From contig NZ_CALPCP010000008.1 of assembly GCF_943192995.1 (NCBI RefSeq), positions 1-64,000 on the forward strand: a stretch of DNA of 64,000 nucleotides. Direction: 5' to 3'. This document shows, one piece after another, positions 60,393 to 64,000 of the stretch. The notes under the pieces are model-generated. The model was not told the origin of the DNA and ran no database searches. It worked only from the letters and a program-made list of their open reading frames with translations. This DNA comes from Flintibacter muris (lineage in GTDB: Bacteria > Bacillota > Clostridia > Oscillospirales > Oscillospiraceae). The stretch's first letter is position 1. The number at the start of each line of letters is the position of its first letter. Position numbers and translations under genes: made by a program.

Positions 60393-60977
60393 ATGGCAGA
60401 CCGGCTGTATTTGATCCTGGACAGCCAGGGTGTCCCGCTGGCCAACGCGGTGCTGGAGTCGCCCCCCAACTCAGAGGTGCTGCAGATCCGCATCCTGGGC
60501 GGCAAGGAGGAGGCGGTAGCCGCCCACCGGGAGATCCAGATGATCGGCATGGACGACAGTACCCCCAACCAGGTGGGCGTAATCATCCGGCAGCGGGATG
60601 ACAAGATGGTCATCCAGCCCACCGCTGCCCTGGGCCCCAACGCCCGGGAAAACCTGCGTATTGTCACCGACTTTTCCAGCGTTATGTACCCTGTCACCGG
60701 GCGGTGGAAGGGCCAGCGCCCCCTCAGGGCCAAGGACCTGAGCTGCGGCGGTATCGCCTTCTGGTCCAGCCTCCCCCTGGATGAACGGGAGATTGTGGAG
60801 ATGGTCCTGCCTGTGACCGATTCCCCGCTGGTGGTCAAAACCCAGATTCTCCGGGAGCTGGAGGACGAGACCTCGTCTGAGCCCCTGTACGCCTCTAAAT
60901 TTGTGGATCTGATCCAGGATGAGGAAACCCTGATCCGCAAGGCGGTGTTCAGCATCCAGATTGACAGCGCCGATTGA
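60393..60977 (+). CDS. PilZ domain protein (c-di-GMP receptor)
   Basis: A 194-residue protein with an N-terminal beta domain of the YcgR type (about 1-85) and a C-terminal PilZ domain (about 90-190). The c-di-GMP contacts are seen as the Arg pair in NARENLRIV and the D-x-S-x-x-G motif in AKDLSCGGIAF. It should alter motility or surface behaviour in response to c-di-GMP. The ATG follows AAAGGAG, 15 bp after the FlhB-like gene, so it is in the same operon as the FliK-like and FlhB-like genes. Confidence 0.88.
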   Translation: MADRLYLILDSQGVPLANAVLESPPNSEVLQIRILGGKEEAVAAHREIQMIGMDDSTPNQVGVIIRQRDDKMVIQPTAALGPNARENLRIVTDFSSVMYPVTGRWKGQRPLRAKDLSCGGIAFWSSLPLDEREIVEMVLPVTDSPLVVKTQILRELEDETSSEPLYASKFVDLIQDEETLIRKAVFSIQIDSAD

Positions 60978-61045
60978 CCAAATAAAATCCCGGCCCCCTG
61001 GGGCCGCCTCTGTTTTCCCGTTGGAAAGAGAAAGGAGAACCTCAT

Positions 61046-64000
61046 ATGTCCCACACAACCGGTAAACAGCGCCGTACCTGGAAGGAGCGGGCGCTTTCCC
61101 TGCTTTTGGCCGCCGCCATGGTGGCGGGGCTTGTGCCCGCGCTGACGCAGCCTGCCTCGGCGGAGCACTGGGCCGACCCCTATTTGGACCAGATGGTGAA
61201 CTGGGGCGTCATGCGGGCGGATCAGACCTCCGACCCGGATGCCGCGCTCACCCGCGCGGAGTTTATGGCCATTGTCAACCGGGCCTACGGCTATACCGAA
61301 ACCGGGCCCATCCCCTTTACTGATGTAGCGACCACCGACTGGTTCTATGATGATGTGTCCATCGCCTATACCGCCGGGTACATGGCGGGCACCTCTGAGG
61401 CCACCGCCTCCCCCAACGCTACCCTCACCAGGGAGCAGGCGGTGTGCATCCTGGGGCGCAACATGATGCTGGCGGAGACGCCGGGCGAGAGCCTGGCCTT
61501 TTCCGACAGCCGGGATGTGAGCGACTGGGCCCGGGGCATTGTCAAAACCGCCGTGGACAACTATATTATCTCCGGCTATACAGACAACACCTTCCACCCC
61601 CTGGCCCCCATCTCCAGAGGACAGATGGCCGCGCTCATTGCCCAGTGCGTGGGCAATCCCATCCAGCAAAGCGGCTCCTATGAGATGGGCGGCGTGTTCG
61701 GCAATGTCACCATCACCTCCCCCGACGTCACCCTGCGCAATACCACCATCAGCGGAGACCTGTATGTCTCCGGCGGCGTGGGCCTGGGCGGCATCAGGCT
61801 GGAAAATGTGAATGTGCTGGGGCGGATTATCGTCAGCGGCACCGGCGAGAGCGAGGGCGGCGACGCCAGCGTGGTCATGCGCAACGTAACCGCCGGAGAG
61901 ATGCTGGTGGACAACATGCGCAACAAGACGGTCACCATCCGGGCGGACGGCATTACCGATATCGCCAAGACCACTGTGCGCACCTCCGCCTATCTGGAGG
62001 ACAACAACACCGACGACAAGGGACTGATGCGCATTGAGGTGGACGGCGAGCCCGGCACCCATCTGTCTCTGGCCGGACGTATCAAGGAAGTTGTAAACAA
62101 AAATCCCGACTCCACCATCCAGGTGGCCAAGGGCACTGTGGCCAAGCTCACCGTGGACGAGGCGGCCACCAACTCCCTGGTTCAGCTGGACCGGAACACC
62201 TGGGTCAAGGAGATGAACCTGGACGTGGCCACCAACGTCATTGGCGATGGCGCCATTGCCCAGCTCAACATCAACGCCCCCGGCTGCGTGGTCTCCATGC
62301 TGCCCGACAATATTTACATCCGTCCCGGCCTCACCGCCAACATCGCCGGTGTGGTGATGGACTCCCTGGCGGCGGAGGAGGGCTCCTCCGACCCGCGCCT
62401 GCTGGCCGGCTATCCGGCGGCCAAGGACATTGCCCCCACCGGCCTGCGGGCGGATTTCTCCGGCAATAAGAAGGGCACCATCTACTGGGCTGTCAGCAGC
62501 ATTACCGACGGCTCCATTGGGGAGGAGGACCTGATCTCCCCGCCCTCCTACGGCTCCAAGGCGGTGCGCAACGGCTCCGTGGCCGCCCCCGCCGGCGACA
62601 CCGTGGTCAACGCCCAGATTACCGGCTTGACAGTGGGCGGCTCCTACTACCTGTCCGCCGTGCTGGTGGACGACCAGGGCAGGCGCAGCCCGGTGAAGGT
62701 GACCTCCTTCACCACCCCGGACAACACCGTGCCCGCCTTTGGCCAGAACTACCCCTATATGTCCTTTGTGGGCAAGGAAAATCCCAGCGATGGCTATATC
62801 ACCGCGCAGGTCGCCGTGCTGGCCACCAAGAACTGCCAGATGTACTACGCCGTTTTGCCCGAGGGAGCGGCGGCGCCCACTGAGAACGAGCTGAAATCCG
62901 CCGCCGTCAGCGGCAACCTGGGCTACGGCATTGTGGAGCTGGAGAAGAATGTGGCCCGGACCGACGATCTGGCGATTATTGTCAGCCGCCGCCTGGAGGA
63001 GCAGAAGAACTACGTGCTGTACCTGTGGCTCACCGACGTGGACGGCACCAACAGCTCCGCCATCACCTCCCTGCCCTTTACCACCCCGGATGTGACCCCG
63101 CCTGAGTTTGTGGTGCATCCCCATGTAAATGGTCAGGCCCAGGCCACCTCTGTTCCCATGGCGGCCACCCTGAAAGAGAACGGCACCATCTACTGGGTAG
63201 TGGTAGAGTCGGGCACCTCCTATCCCAAGCCGAATCCCAACAGCCAGGACGGCAGCGACAACTCGGAAGACGGCAAGACGGCCAATCTGGACAGCGACTA
63301 TGCCAAGCTCCAGGTAGCCAATGGCATGAACGCCTTCCGCAGCGGCCGGGTGAACGCCACGGCGAATACCGAGGTTGCCATCAATATCACCGGCCTGGAG
63401 GCGGAGAAGTCCTATGACCTGTACTATCTGGCCCAGGACACCGCCGGGAACTACTCTGTTCAGGTCTACAAGCTGGAGGGCGGTATCCGCACGCTGGATA
63501 ACAACCCGCCCACCGTGCGCCAGTTCTTCACCAAGTATGACGGCCAGGACAACACCCAAAACCCCATGCAGGACACTGATATCGTGCTGGAGTTCAGCGA
63601 AAACGTCTGCTTCACCAGCGCGGGCGGACGGGACATCCTGTCCTTGTACGAGGACGCGCGGACAGGCACGGAAGAGGACCAGAACAAGTTTATTCAGGCC
63701 CTGCGAAGCAGCATCACCTTTAAGGTGTGGATATACGGCATGGATACCGTGGCGGATATCAAGGGCGACGATGGAGTTGGCGAAAACTGGGTGATTGACT
63801 ATTCCGTAGAGAATATCAATGTATCCAATGTTAACGGCAGGATTCAGCTCAAGTTCCTCAGTGACGGCCTTCAGTTGAAGGGCGGCGGTATCTACAGCTT
63901 TGAGATCACCGGGATTGAGGATATGAGCGGCCACGCCATTGATCCTTCTACGGTGGACTATCAGCCGGAGTCGGTGAGCAAGGGCCACAGCGTACCCATT
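61046..64000 (+). CDS. SLH-domain surface protein, start only (runs off window)
   Basis: An open frame of at least 985 codons with no stop before the window end. A signal peptide (about 1-39, ending PASAEHW) is followed by three SLH domains: about 40-90 (PYLDQMVNWGVMRAD, TRAEFMAIVNRAYGY), 93-150 (FTDVATTDWFYDDV) and 155-215 (DNYIISGYTDNTFHPLAPIS). Next is a segment with parallel beta-helix character (about 220-320: VFGNVTITSPDVTLRNTTISG), and then several fibronectin/Ig-like repeats, each ending near a SFTTPDNTVP or PFTTPDVTPP motif. AAAGGAG precedes ATG 61046. It is probably a wall-bound adhesin or structural protein. Confidence 0.9.
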   Translation, partial: MSHTTGKQRRTWKERALSLLLAAAMVAGLVPALTQPASAEHWADPYLDQMVNWGVMRADQTSDPDAALTRAEFMAIVNRAYGYTETGPIPFTDVATTDWFYDDVSIAYTAGYMAGTSEATASPNATLTREQAVCILGRNMMLAETPGESLAFSDSRDVSDWARGIVKTAVDNYIISGYTDNTFHPLAPISRGQMAALIAQCVGNPIQQSGSYEMGGVFGNVTITSPDVTLRNTTISGDLYVSGGVGLGGIRLENVNVLGRIIVSGTGESEGGDASVVMRNVTAGEMLVDNMRNKTVTIRADGITDIAKTTVRTSAYLEDNNTDDKGLMRIEVDGEPGTHLSLAGRIKEVVNKNPDSTIQVAKGTVAKLTVDEAATNSLVQLDRNTWVKEMNLDVATNVIGDGAIAQLNINAPGCVVSMLPDNIYIRPGLTANIAGVVMDSLAAEEGSSDPRLLAGYPAAKDIAPTGLRADFSGNKKGTIYWAVSSITDGSIGEEDLISPPSYGSKAVRNGSVAAPAGDTVVNAQITGLTVGGSYYLSAVLVDDQGRRSPVKVTSFTTPDNTVPAFGQNYPYMSFVGKENPSDGYITAQVAVLATKNCQMYYAVLPEGAAAPTENELKSAAVSGNLGYGIVELEKNVARTDDLAIIVSRRLEEQKNYVLYLWLTDVDGTNSSAITSLPFTTPDVTPPEFVVHPHVNGQAQATSVPMAATLKENGTIYWVVVESGTSYPKPNPNSQDGSDNSEDGKTANLDSDYAKLQVANGMNAFRSGRVNATANTEVAINITGLEAEKSYDLYYLAQDTAGNYSVQVYKLEGGIRTLDNNPPTVRQFFTKYDGQDNTQNPMQDTDIVLEFSENVCFTSAGGRDILSLYEDARTGTEEDQNKFIQALRSSITFKVWIYGMDTVADIKGDDGVGENWVIDYSVENINVSNVNGRIQLKFLSDGLQLKGGGIYSFEITGIEDMSGHAIDPSTVDYQPESVSKGHSVPI

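Noticed and set aside
60389-63988. A 1,199-codon minus-strand open frame
   Set aside because: It lies opposite the PilZ gene and the SLH surface protein gene; its translation is low-complexity Val/Gly/His-rich antisense sequence without domain motifs.

Overview
The window looks like chromosome from a high-GC, motile, monoderm gut Clostridium relative (Oscillospiraceae, roughly the Flavonifractor / Intestinimonas / Lawsonibacter group). The evidence is Firmicute-type ribosome binding sites and promoters, a SAM-I riboswitch, an S-layer (SLH) surface protein, an Asp23 protein, a short HisG working with HisZ, and a TatD-associated radical SAM gene. The genus is an inference. I name products from motifs read directly; no database search was possible.

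Positions 1-4,333 are AT-rich and foreign in character: the C-terminal part of an IS630-type transposase, a small helix-turn-helix protein, and an operon of an unknown protein plus a D12-class adenine DNA methyltransferase. That operon has a clear promoter, four 9-bp iterons and an attenuator-like hairpin. Positions 4,334-13,898 are a 9.5-kb integrated island. A 46-bp direct repeat of the 3' part of initiator tRNA-fMet bounds it, and it carries its own tyrosine integrase beside the intact tRNA. Its cargo is a LysR regulator divergent from a five-gene metabolic operon: opine-dehydrogenase-like enzyme, class I amidotransferase-like enzyme, M24-fold protein lacking the usual metal ligands, sodium:solute symporter and MmgE/PrpD protein. 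This is the best candidate for an undescribed pathway. A truncated duplicate of the tRNA-fMet 5' half and a tRNA-Leu follow.

Positions 14,356-22,349 hold a frameshifted pseudogene and the histidine operon hisZ-G-C-B-H-A-F-IE-K, which has no hisD. Positions 22,422-28,818 carry a TetR-regulated efflux operon (TolC-like protein, lipoprotein adaptor, RND pump). Positions 28,858-33,392 contain an XRE regulator, a small membrane protein with a palindromic operator in its promoter, a HARE-HTH restriction-like protein, NAD synthetase and a phage-tail-like small protein.

Positions 33,593-38,431 encode a 1,612-residue S-layer protein. The region upstream of it is crowded: five GGTAGAY repeats, a hairpin-terminator element that also occurs upstream of nadE, a REP-like element and a truncated IS5 element. 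Next come SAM riboswitch-metK, deoC, a PrsA-like foldase preceded by a structured RNA candidate, a DUF1292 protein, a class A penicillin-binding protein, ACT protein-hom-lysC (aspartate family amino acids), tatD with a radical SAM gene, and an Asp23 protein.

The last 10 kb are motility-linked: cheA-W-R-B on the minus strand and, divergently, a FliK-like protein, a stand-alone FlhB C-terminal domain, a PilZ protein and the start of a second SLH surface protein that runs off the window. Three copies of a ~135-bp REP-like element lie between genes (20.7, 38.9 and 48.0 kb), one of them inside the his operon.
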